A DNA stretch of 64,000 nt from S015-6 sp964384945. Lineage in GTDB: Bacteria > Desulfobacterota > DSWW01. The notes beneath the pieces are model-generated. The model did not search any database. It was not told the origin of the DNA and saw nothing but the letters and a program-made list of their open reading frames with translations. A program made the position numbers and the translations under genes. Below are positions 37,392-48,167 of this stretch, piece after piece (positions within the stretch are counted from its first letter, which is position 1; each line of letters starts with the position of its first letter). The stretch spans positions 124,001 to 188,000 of the forward strand of contig CAYLMK010000004.1 of the NCBI GenBank assembly GCA_964384945.1. Direction: 5' to 3'.

Positions 37392-38663
37392 TCATTCCAC
37401 CGGCAGTGTCGAAAGGCCCTTGGAGAAAGACCTGGGCTCGGCGCAGGTCAACTCGCCGTCGTACCCGCAAACGGTCCAGTACGAAGGCATGGACCCGCTC
37501 ACCTTGCCCCACCAGTCGGAAGGCATCGCGAAGGAATCGCTCTGGGTCCAGAAGTGGACCGGGTAATACCCGCTCCAATAGATCAGGTTGTAGCGGAACA
37601 CGGTGTAAACGAGATACTGATCAAAGGCGCCGGTCCAGCTGAACACGGGCGGATTCGAAACGCTGGCCCCGTCCGAAGGGGCGACCAGCGCGAAATCTGG
37701 GGCGCCCTCATAGGTGATATAATTCGCCGAGTACCCGACCCGGGAGGTTCCGTAGGTGATGTACATGTAACCCCCTTCCCCCCACCCGGACCCCCAGCTG
37801 TTCCGCAGGATCCACACTCCGTAAGTTCTTCCGGCCCAGGAGTAAGCGTCGTTCCAGCCGACCAGAACAATGGCGTGATTGATGTCCTGAGACTCGTCGT
37901 TGTCGAAGACCCCTCCGGAATAGGCCTGGAAGGCCGGGCCCACGGCCACTGCGGCGGCCACGGGACCGTACTGGTGGATCGCCTGCTTGATCGCCTCGAC
38001 GGAATCCTCGTTTCCCGGAACATAGGCCCAGTCGCTGATCCGGTAGGAATGGCTGTGAGGCGGGCTGCAGGGAACGTTGCTCGCCTGATACGGGAAATCG
38101 CCTTCCAGGACCGCTCCGGCCTCGGGCTCCCCGGCCGGAATCCGCCATTCGTGGTAATCGTGGGCCCACCACCCGCCGTCGCAGCTCCAGCCGCTTTCGT
38201 TGCAGGATACCAGATACTGTTCGGAGAGATTCACGTCGGTCCCGGACTGAAGCATGATCTGGCTTTCCAGCACGCCCACCGTTGCGAAGGCCCAGCAGGA
38301 ACCGCAACCGCCCTGGTTTCGCACGGCGGGCAGTCCGGCGGACCGCCAGTCGAAGGAGGTCGGAAGGGCCTTTACACCCCCCGGATCCCTGAAAGAGGCC
38401 TCTGCTTGCCAGCCTTCCGGCACGACCAATCCGCACAGTTCGTCCAGGGGAAAGTCCATCGCAGGGTTGTCCGCTACCCGGTAGCCGTAACCCTTTTCCT
38501 CCACCTCCGCGGCAAGGAGGTCCAGTCGATCCTGGATTTCACTCGCCAGCCCATCTTCACGGGGAGAGTTCCCGTCCGGCGCCTGGGCAAGCCCCGAGGC
38601 CGGAACAAGACAGAGGCTGACGACCAGCATGGGCAGGATGGGTTTCCTCAGGAAGCATTTCAT
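37392..38663 (-). CDS. Secreted papain-family (C1A) cysteine protease
   Basis: A 423-residue protein. The signal peptide is PILPMLVVSLCLVPASGLA, cleaved near AQA. A short propeptide-like region leads to a papain domain with catalytic C123 in QGGCGSCWAFATVGVLESQ, the oxyanion Gln in VRNQGGC, the His in INHAIVLVGWNDA and the Asn in ILRNSWGSGWGEGGYMYITYG. A further domain of about 100 residues (PSDGASVSNPPVFSWTGAF to the end) looks like an Ig-like or carbohydrate-binding add-on. Secreted C1A proteases are uncommon in bacteria and known from some Desulfobacterota and Planctomycetes. It is probably periplasmic or extracellular. It stands alone. Confidence 0.93.
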   Translation of the reverse strand: MKCFLRKPILPMLVVSLCLVPASGLAQAPDGNSPREDGLASEIQDRLDLLAAEVEEKGYGYRVADNPAMDFPLDELCGLVVPEGWQAEASFRDPGGVKALPTSFDWRSAGLPAVRNQGGCGSCWAFATVGVLESQIMLQSGTDVNLSEQYLVSCNESGWSCDGGWWAHDYHEWRIPAGEPEAGAVLEGDFPYQASNVPCSPPHSHSYRISDWAYVPGNEDSVEAIKQAIHQYGPVAAAVAVGPAFQAYSGGVFDNDESQDINHAIVLVGWNDAYSWAGRTYGVWILRNSWGSGWGEGGYMYITYGTSRVGYSANYITYEGAPDFALVAPSDGASVSNPPVFSWTGAFDQYLVYTVFRYNLIYWSGYYPVHFWTQSDSFAMPSDWWGKVSGSMPSYWTVCGYDGELTCAEPRSFSKGLSTLPVE

Positions 38664-38954
38664 GGTGTCGACCTCCGTCGGACTTGGGGTTTTCCCCTGG
38701 TTACAAAAACGGAACGGGAATCAGCAAAACGGATCACGGGTGCATTCGTCCTAATCTATTTCCATCGGCAAAACGACCCTCCTCCATGAGTTCTTTTTTT
38801 GACCGTGAAACGGCTCGTAGTGCAATAAGCGAGGTCCGGGTCCGAGTGCAGCCGGATGACGGTCGGACAGCTCAACGGGAAGGGTGAGGTGTGCGCCGGG
38901 GCGGCAGCGCCCGCGACCCTTGCATCCAGGAAGCCTGGCACCGCTTATCGGAAA

Positions 38955-39743
38955 TCAACAGGAATCTTGCTTCAGCCGAAAGGACTTGAGGTTCAGGCCC
39001 AGTTCCAGGTCCGTTCGAAGGGTCACCAGCGTCCTTGCGAGGACGACATCCTCGGCATGCCCCCGCAGCGCCTCGCCCGGCCTTCCCTGCAAGGTCCCGG
39101 CGGCCGACAGAATGCGCTCCAGGGTCCCGAATTCCTTGAGCAGGCCGGCCGCCGTCTTTGCCCCGACGCCGGGCACGCCCTTCACGTTGTTCGTGGGCTC
39201 GCCGCACAGGGCCAGGTAATCCGCCAGCTCACCCGGTTCGACCCCGTATCTGTCCGCCACGAACGCCCGGTCCAGATCGCGTTGCCGGAAATGATCCCGC
39301 ACATGAACCCGATCCGAGAGCAACTGGAGAAACGCCCTGTCCGTCGAGAGGATGACGGCATGCCCGCCTCGCCGTGCGACCTTGGCCGCCAGGGTGGCGA
39401 TCACGTCGTCCGCTTCCACACCCGGGAAGCAAAGGGATTGGACGCCCTTTTCGAGAAATGCCCGCTGGAATCGGGGCAGGCCGGACCTCAACGCCTCCGG
39501 CATCGGGGCGCGCCCGGCCTTGTACGCGGGACAGCGTTGGCGCCGCCAGCCGGGCCCTTCGCCCTCGAAGACGATCACCGCATGAGTAGGCCGACATTCG
39601 CGCAGGGCGCGGCTCAGCGACCCGATCGTCGATGTGAGGGCCCCGCCGACCCGCTCCGGACCGTCCTCACCCGGATGGGCTGCGTACACCCGGCGGATCA
39701 GATTGAGTGCGTCTACGAGGAGAAACCTGATCTGCATCGCCAC
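38955..39743 (-). CDS. xni: 5'-3' exonuclease/flap endonuclease Xni (ExoIX)-like
   Basis: A 262-residue protein resembling E. coli Xni along its length: LLVDALNLIRRVYA, THAVIVFEGEGPGWRRQRCPAYKAGRAPMPEAL, GVEADDVIATLAAKV, ILSTDRAFLQLLSD and the helix-hairpin-helix GVPGVGAKTAAGLLKEFGTL. The acidic metal ligands D (LVDAL), E/DD (EADD) and D (STD) are present. It is a flap endonuclease-type nuclease acting in DNA repair and replication. GTG 39743 or ATG 39737 could be the start; neither has a strong ribosome-binding site. The amidohydrolase gene ends 64 bases upstream on the same strand. Confidence 0.85.
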   Translation of the reverse strand: MAMQIRFLLVDALNLIRRVYAAHPGEDGPERVGGALTSTIGSLSRALRECRPTHAVIVFEGEGPGWRRQRCPAYKAGRAPMPEALRSGLPRFQRAFLEKGVQSLCFPGVEADDVIATLAAKVARRGGHAVILSTDRAFLQLLSDRVHVRDHFRQRDLDRAFVADRYGVEPGELADYLALCGEPTNNVKGVPGVGAKTAAGLLKEFGTLERILSAAGTLQGRPGEALRGHAEDVVLARTLVTLRTDLELGLNLKSFRLKQDSC

Positions 39744-39807
39744 ATCGCGGTCGGAAACGTGGGTTCTCAGGCCTTGGCATTCGGGCGGCCCGCCCGCTTG
39801 TGCAGCC

Positions 39808-40719
39808 TCACGCCAGCTTCAGGGCCGCCTGCGCATTCCCCCCCAGGATCATGTCCTTGTCCTCGTCCGTGATCTCCGGCAGCCCCATGATCTGAAGCGG
39901 GGCCGGAACCTCGAGGCCCCGGATGCAGTCGACCCACTCCTTCTGGGAGTAGATTTCTACAAAGCAGGGGAAATCGGTGCCGAAGAGAACCTTGTGAACG
40001 CCCCCGTGCATGAGCTTCGCCATGGAGATCGCCTGGTAGAGCGCCATGGGAAAGGCCTTGCAGGTGAGCTGCCAGGCCGAGATATCGGCAAAGACGTTTC
40101 GATTCTTGCCGGCCACGGCAAGCGCCTCCTCCACCCAGGGAACCCCGAAATGGGCCATGATGAAGACGATCTCGCGGAAGTCCACGGCGAGCTTGTCGAC
40201 GTACACAGGCCGGCAATATTTGAGGTACGAGTCGGGCGGCCCCATCCCCGTGTGAACGACGATGTTCACTCCCAGACGCGCCGCCTCTTCATACAGGGGG
40301 TAATAGGCGACCTCGTCCGGGACGAAGCCCGTCAAGGGCCAGAGCTTCATTCCCCGGCAGCCGAGCACCTCCACGCACCGCTTCAGCTCCTCGATCGCCG
40401 CGGCGCCGCGCCTCGGGTCGATTCCCGCATACGGAATGATCCTGTCCGGGTATTTCCTGTAAGCCTCTCCGATCAGGTCATTGAACTGTCTTGCGGAGAA
40501 GGAGCCCGCGGCCCAGGCCAATTCGAAGTCCACGGCCACGAGCAGGGTCTTGTCGATCCCGGCCGCATCCATTTCGGCGATGAGCCGCTCGACGGACGCC
40601 TTGTAGAAGTTCTCCCGGTTTCGGAAGCCCACGTGATCGATGGTCCCCTCCATGAGCTTGGCCAGGCTTCCAACGGGCAGCCGGTCCGGCCAGATGTGGC
40701 AGTGCGCATCGACGATCAT
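39808..40719 (-). CDS. Amidohydrolase family protein
   Basis: A 303-residue TIM-barrel hydrolase of the amidohydrolase-2 group. The first metal motif is VDAHCHIWPD (H6, H8). Later ligands lie in NIVVHTGMGPP and the segment VFIMAHFGVPW, and the final Asp is in HKVLFGTDFPCFV. Such proteins hydrolyse or decarboxylate small carboxylates (the ACMSD-like group); the substrate is unknown. GGGGGAT lies ahead of ATG 40719. It lies 24 bases after the transglutaminase-like gene, so the two are co-transcribed. Confidence 0.85.
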   Translation of the reverse strand: MIVDAHCHIWPDRLPVGSLAKLMEGTIDHVGFRNRENFYKASVERLIAEMDAAGIDKTLLVAVDFELAWAAGSFSARQFNDLIGEAYRKYPDRIIPYAGIDPRRGAAAIEELKRCVEVLGCRGMKLWPLTGFVPDEVAYYPLYEEAARLGVNIVVHTGMGPPDSYLKYCRPVYVDKLAVDFREIVFIMAHFGVPWVEEALAVAGKNRNVFADISAWQLTCKAFPMALYQAISMAKLMHGGVHKVLFGTDFPCFVEIYSQKEWVDCIRGLEVPAPLQIMGLPEITDEDKDMILGGNAQAALKLA

Positions 40720-40743
40720 CTTCGGATCCCCCTTTCGCTCGGT

Positions 40744-41436
40744 CTACCCCTTTGCGATTTCCTCCCTGCTGAAATCGGCCAGCCGTCTGCCTCCCGCCTT
40801 CTCGAAGGCGTCGATCCAGGTCCGGACCCTCTCCCTGCCGTAGGTTTCGTACCAGGCAGCGAGAATCCGGTCCACCGGGACATCGGCATAGGTGCCGTGA
40901 TAGGCGATGTACTCCATGTACCGCTTGTTCTCTCTGTCATACTCCTGGAAAAGCGAATCCTCGCGCCCGTCGAACGCCAGGGGAGCCACATTGTGGCGCA
41001 GGCACAGCTCCTTGTTGAAGGCGGGCGTCGATTTGACCCATTTCCCCTCGAGATAGAACTCGGTGAAGCCATGGTAGACGAACAGATTCGAACCGAGATA
41101 CTCGACCAGGTTCGTCGTTGCCAGATGGCTCCGCACCGTGGCAAAGCCGATCCTCGAGGGGATCCCGGCCGCCCGGCCGACGGCGCAAAGCAGGGCGGCC
41201 TTGCAGACGCAATACCCCCTTGCCTTCTCCAGGATGTTGCTCGCCCGGTAGTGCTCGGGCAGGTAAAAGGGGGAATAGGGATCGTAGAGGATGCCGTCCC
41301 GGACCGCGTAATAGAGCCTCACGGCCTTCTCGACCGGGTCCGTCGAGCGACCGATCGCCTCGGATGCGAACCCGGCGACCCTGGGATGGTCGCTGTCGAG
41401 TATGGGCGTGGGCTCCAGGTATTTCTCTACCACCAT
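40744..41436 (-). CDS. Transglutaminase-like domain protein
   Basis: A 230-residue protein. The catalytic Cys is in GYCVCKAALLCAVGRAAGIPSRIGFA and the His in VYHGFTEFYLEGKWVKSTPAFN. The usual third residue (Asp in WVKVDPT) is replaced by Ser-Thr, which is common in the KATP/KSTP subgroup of this family. These domains usually act as cysteine proteases or peptidases. No signal peptide is seen. GGAGG precedes ATG 41436. It is the first gene of a pair with the amidohydrolase; a joint peptide or amide-processing role is possible but unproven. Confidence 0.82.
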   Translation of the reverse strand: MVVEKYLEPTPILDSDHPRVAGFASEAIGRSTDPVEKAVRLYYAVRDGILYDPYSPFYLPEHYRASNILEKARGYCVCKAALLCAVGRAAGIPSRIGFATVRSHLATTNLVEYLGSNLFVYHGFTEFYLEGKWVKSTPAFNKELCLRHNVAPLAFDGREDSLFQEYDRENKRYMEYIAYHGTYADVPVDRILAAWYETYGRERVRTWIDAFEKAGGRRLADFSREEIAKG

Positions 41437-41606
41437 GGGTGCCGGGCCTCCGTCGAGGAAAGAATTTCATTTTCAGACAGTTGGCAGCATTTCGCCCGGA
41501 AAATCAACCCGCCGGATAAAGATCCGGACCTTCTTGACCGAAAACTATCATATGAGAAGTTCCTAAAGAATGAGTTCTCAACAGCTTCCTGCGACGGTGG
41601 GCTGCG

Positions 41607-42365
41607 ATGGATATTGCCACGCTACTGGGGGTTCTCCTCGGTTCGGCGCTGATAGCAGGCGCCATCTTGCTGGGCGGGGAGGCCGGCATGTTCTTCAACG
41701 TGCCCAGCATTCTGATCGTGATCGGCGGTTCCTTCTCTGCCCTCTTCGTCAAGTTTCCCATGAAGACCGTCCTGAACACGCTCAAGGTCACGACCAAGGC
41801 CTTCCTGGAAAAACCACAGAACCTGGAGGCGCTGATCGACGAGATGACCCAGGTGGCCACCATCAACCGACGGGACGGCACGCTGGCCCTGGAGCGCTAC
41901 GAGGCCAGCCAGCCCTTTCTGCAGCAGGCCATTTCCTATCTCGTCGCCAACGTGGAGCCCGATTTCATCCAGGCCAGCCTGGTCAACGACATCAAGGTCC
42001 TACAGGAACGCCATGACTCGGGCAAGAACATTTTCAAGAGCCTCGGAAATTCGGCGCCCGCCTTCGGCATGATCGGCACGCTGATCGGGCTGATCCAGAT
42101 GATGGCCTCGATGAGCGACCCTTCGCAGATCGGTCCCGCCATGGCCGTTGCCCTGCTGACGACCTTTTACGGCGCCCTGCTGGCAAACCTTGTGTTCCTG
42201 CCCATCGCAGACAAGCTGGAGATCCGGAGCAAGAACGAGGTGCTCGCCCGCCAGTTGATCGTGGACGGGATCCTGGCGATCATCAAAGGCCAGGCGCCGA
42301 GCGTGCTCAAGGAGTGCCTCCAGACGTACCTGCCCCCGAAGGTCCGCGTCAGCCCGTATCAGTAA
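41607..42365 (+). CDS. motA: Flagellar motor stator protein MotA
   Basis: A 252-residue stator subunit (PomA/MotA type) with four membrane helices: ATLLGVLLGSALIAGAILL and SILIVIGGSFSALFVKFP near the N-terminus, and SAPAFGMIGTLIGLIQMM and AVALLTTFYGALLANLVFLP in the C-terminal half. Between the second and third is the cytoplasmic loop with RRDGTLALERYEA and VNDIKVLQERHDSG, including the charged residues that contact FliG. It conducts ions with MotB, whose gene starts 22 bases after its stop. No other flagellar gene is nearby. Confidence 0.93.
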   Translation: MDIATLLGVLLGSALIAGAILLGGEAGMFFNVPSILIVIGGSFSALFVKFPMKTVLNTLKVTTKAFLEKPQNLEALIDEMTQVATINRRDGTLALERYEASQPFLQQAISYLVANVEPDFIQASLVNDIKVLQERHDSGKNIFKSLGNSAPAFGMIGTLIGLIQMMASMSDPSQIGPAMAVALLTTFYGALLANLVFLPIADKLEIRSKNEVLARQLIVDGILAIIKGQAPSVLKECLQTYLPPKVRVSPYQ

Positions 42366-42387
42366 GCATACGAAAGGCCTGCATTCC

Positions 42388-43158
42388 ATGTCTTCCGGCA
42401 ACACCCTGGAAATGAAGAAGCCCGCGGAGGAAGGGGCGCCGGCCTGGATGACGACCTTCGCCGACCTGATGTCCCTGCTCCTGTGCTTCTTTGTCCTGAT
42501 GCTGAGCTTTTCGGAAATGGACCGAAAGATGTTCAAGGTCCTCTCCGGTTCCCTCAAGGAGGCCTTCGGCGTTCAGCGCGAGGTGCGAGTCTGGGATTTC
42601 CCGAAGGGGATGAACATCTTCTCCAGCGATTTCAAGAACCCCAAGTTTCTCTCCGACGAACTCGAAAAAGAACTCCGCAGCGCGATGCGGCTTCCCAGGG
42701 GTGGAAGCATGGCCGAGGTATCGGAAGGGGAGTGGAGCGTAAAGGTCACCCTGCCCGGCAACGCGCTCTTCGACCTGGGCAGCACCGAAATCAAGGCCGA
42801 TGCCCTCCCCGTCCTCGATGAGTTGCGGGAGGTGATACGGAAGTCGTCCAACCGGGTCCTCGTGAGCGGGCACACCGACGATCTGCCCATCCGCACGGCC
42901 CAGTTCCCCTCCAACTGGGAACTTTCCGCAGCCAGGGCCGGCTCCGTGATCCGCCATTTCCTTTCCGAGGGCGACATCGATCCCACCCGCTTTATGGCGG
43001 TGGGCATGGCGGATACCCAGCCGCTGGCACCGAACGACTCGGAGGAGAATCGCGCCCGGAACCGGCGGGTCGAGATCGCATTCCAGAAGCCCTTGGAAGA
43101 CCTTTCGACCCGGATACCCGCTCACCAGGACACCTGGGTCTTCGACCCCATCTTCTAG
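42388..43158 (+). CDS. motB: Flagellar motor stator protein MotB (OmpA-like peptidoglycan-binding)
   Basis: A 256-residue protein. A single transmembrane helix holds the ion-binding Asp in WMTTFADLMSLLLCFFVLML (about residue 28-30). The C-terminal OmpA-like domain (about 130-240) has VLVSGHTDDLPI, NWELSAARAGSVIRHFL and NRRVEIAF, the peptidoglycan-binding signature. It anchors the MotA/B stator to the cell wall. It follows motA by 22 bases and is convergent with the oxidoreductase gene. Whether it uses protons or sodium cannot be decided by eye. Confidence 0.93.
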   Translation: MSSGNTLEMKKPAEEGAPAWMTTFADLMSLLLCFFVLMLSFSEMDRKMFKVLSGSLKEAFGVQREVRVWDFPKGMNIFSSDFKNPKFLSDELEKELRSAMRLPRGGSMAEVSEGEWSVKVTLPGNALFDLGSTEIKADALPVLDELREVIRKSSNRVLVSGHTDDLPIRTAQFPSNWELSAARAGSVIRHFLSEGDIDPTRFMAVGMADTQPLAPNDSEENRARNRRVEIAFQKPLEDLSTRIPAHQDTWVFDPIF

Positions 43159-43188
43159 CGCTGTCTCCGCCCTGGCCCAGGCGGAAAC

Positions 43189-44169
43189 TCACCTTCGTAC
43201 ATCCAGGACCACCTTTCCCACCGATTTCCGCTCGAGGAGCAGCTTCAGGGCCTCGGCGGCCCGTTCCAGGGGAAGCACATTGGATACGTAGGGCTTTAGC
43301 CTTCCCTGCGAGAACCACCCGACCATCTCCTCGAAATTCTTCCTGTTCACGTCGGGTTCCCGCATCAGGGTGGCGCCCCAGAGCACGCCCACGATCTGAC
43401 ACCCCTTGTTCATGACCCGGTGGAGGGCCACCTCGGGAATGCGCCCGCTCGCGAACCCGACAACCAGAAGGCGGCCGTTCCAGTTGATGCATCTCATGGC
43501 CTGATCGAAGGCGTCCCCGCCGACCGCGTCGTAGATCACGTCGGCCCCCCTTCCGCCGGTCAGGGCCCTGACCTCGTCCTTGATCGACTTCTCCCGGTAG
43601 TTGATCAGGTGATCGGCCCCATATTCCGCCGCGATCCGGAGCTTCTCGTCGCTGCCGCCCGCGGCGATGACCCGCGCGCCCATGCACCTGCCCAGTTCCA
43701 CGGCGGTCAGGCCCACCCCTCCCGTGGCGCCGAGCACCAGCAGGGTCTCGCCCGGCCGAAGCCCTGCCCGCTGCTTCAGCGCGTAGTAGGAAGTCCCGTA
43801 AACCGTCGGAATGCTCGCCGCCTCGGTCATATCCATGGCTTCCGGAAGCGGGTAGACCGTCGACCGGTGTGCCACGGCCTGCTCCGCGAACCCTCCCCAG
43901 CCCGTGACGGCGATTACGCGATCCCCCGGTTTGACCTCTTTCACCCTTGCTCCGACCTCCCGGACGACCCCGGACACCTCGGAACCGGGGGAAAAGGGGA
44001 GGGGCGGCTTCATCTGGTACTTGTTCTGGATGATCAATGTGTCGGCAAAGTTCACGCCCGCCCCGTGAACCTCGATCCGTACGCTCTCCTCGCCCGCCGC
44101 GGGCGGCTCCACCTCTTCCACCACCAGGCCTTCCGGCGGGCCGAAGGACTTGCACAAAACGGCTCTCAT
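43189..44169 (-). CDS. Quinone oxidoreductase-like protein (MDR superfamily)
   Basis: A 326-residue medium-chain dehydrogenase/reductase of the zeta-crystallin/QOR group, without the zinc ligands of alcohol dehydrogenases. The start ATG 44169 was chosen because MRAVLCKSFGPPEGLVV begins the family; the frame is open 37 codons further. FSPGSEVSGVVREVGARV and the NADPH-binding LLVLGATGGVGLTAVELGR (Rossmann) are clear, with the C-terminal LERKSVGKVVLDVR. It reduces quinones or activated alkenes with NADPH; the substrate is unknown. Its 5' end is 233 bases from the DUF1573 gene, divergently arranged. Confidence 0.85.
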   Translation of the reverse strand: MRAVLCKSFGPPEGLVVEEVEPPAAGEESVRIEVHGAGVNFADTLIIQNKYQMKPPLPFSPGSEVSGVVREVGARVKEVKPGDRVIAVTGWGGFAEQAVAHRSTVYPLPEAMDMTEAASIPTVYGTSYYALKQRAGLRPGETLLVLGATGGVGLTAVELGRCMGARVIAAGGSDEKLRIAAEYGADHLINYREKSIKDEVRALTGGRGADVIYDAVGGDAFDQAMRCINWNGRLLVVGFASGRIPEVALHRVMNKGCQIVGVLWGATLMREPDVNRKNFEEMVGWFSQGRLKPYVSNVLPLERAAEALKLLLERKSVGKVVLDVRR

Positions 44170-44401
44170 GTTTCTTCCTCTCCCCTTCTTCGAGGAGAGC
44201 GGCTCCGAGGCACGCTCCTCTCGTGGTGGTTCCGGCCTTTCAAGCGCTTTCATGATATCGCCAAGCCCGGGCAGGCTCAAACGGCTCTTGCCTTGTCCGG
44301 GGCGGTTTGGGCGGGCCCGGGGCCCTGGCCGGGAAGGCGGAAATAGGGTATCCTGCCCGCCTGGGCGCTTGCCCGATCGTTTCCGGCAGAGGGAAGAATC
44401 G

Positions 44402-47271
<2,870 letters not shown>

Positions 47272-47321
47272 TTATCGAATCCATGGAACGATCGCAAGGG
47301 AAGCCTTCGCCGTCGCCCCCC

Positions 47322-47609
47322 TTAGGAGATAATCCCCAAGATATCGTCCTCCCTCAGGATCAGGTGCTCCTCTCCTGAGATCTTGACCTCGGTGCCCGCG
47401 TACTTGCCGAAGAGGATCCGGTCCCCCTCCTTGACCTCCAGGGGAATCACCTTCCCGTCATCCAGGGTCTTGCCCTTTCCAACGGCCACCACCTTGCCCT
47501 CCTGAGGCTTTTCCTTTGCCGTGTCGGGGATGATAATGCCCCCCTTGGACTTCGCCTCTTCCTCCACCCTTCTTACGAGGATTCTGTCTCCCAATGGCCT
47601 GATCTTCAT
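47322..47609 (-). CDS. groS: Co-chaperonin GroES
   Basis: A 95-residue Hsp10: [20 protein letters not shown], mobile loop [29 protein letters not shown] [11 protein letters not shown] and [14 protein letters not shown] very strong AAGGAGGTGTAGGAG precedes the ATG. It caps the GroEL ring. No CIRCE inverted repeat was found upstream, so HrcA control is unlikely; a heat-shock sigma promoter could not be placed with confidence. Confidence 0.98.
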   Translation of the reverse strand: MKIRPLGDRILVRRVEEEAKSKGGIIIPDTAKEKPQEGKVVAVGKGKTLDDGKVIPLEVKEGDRILFGKYAGTEVKISGEEHLILREDDILGIIS

Positions 47610-48167
47610 CTCCTACACCTCCTTCCTGATGAAACGGGTCATGCATGGAACAAAGATCCGACCGGAAACGGCCGGGTGCACGATAGATCCCGGCCGAACC
47701 GGACCACTCTATCCTTCGAAGAGCGGGAATTGTACGGTAGGGAAACTAGATGGACGGAATCTTCTTTGAGCAATCTGCTGGAAACCATACGAAATTTCGA
47801 CACATTTGGATGTGCCGTCTTCGATGATCGTCTTCTTGATGCCCTGCGGGTATGATATCAACCCTTAAATACTTGCCCTACTTTTTCATCGGCAAACTGT
47901 TCTTAATCATCGTCCCCTTACCGGTCAAGACCCCCTGAGAGACTTTTTTTGCATGGCCCGTGCGGAATCCCGCGTAGCTTCCAGGGGCGGACTGCGACCG
48001 GCTCGGTCAAATTCTGTCTTCCTTTGCGAGCTTCACGGCGGCGGGTTCCTCGGAGAAGACCCGGATGTACAGGCCGTCGCGGGCCACGGGAACATGATCA
48101 AGAAATGCCTGGACAGCATGCCGGCGCCCCAGTACCATGAACCCCTGCCATGGAAAAGGAGGAGATG
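47610..48167. other. Gene-free divergent intergenic region (groES / alkylsulfatase)
   Basis: No convincing gene. Frames of 60-70 codons near 47953-48168 have no conserved motif and a poor start. The middle (47740-47940) is AT-rich compared with its surroundings and probably holds the groESL promoter. A possible -10 on the minus strand is TACAAT (47729-47734), but its -35 partner is weak. No CIRCE element was seen. Confidence 0.4.

Noticed and set aside
47610..47950. CIRCE element for HrcA control of groESL
   Set aside because: The 9-base TTAGCACTC/GAGTGCTAA arms were looked for and not found.
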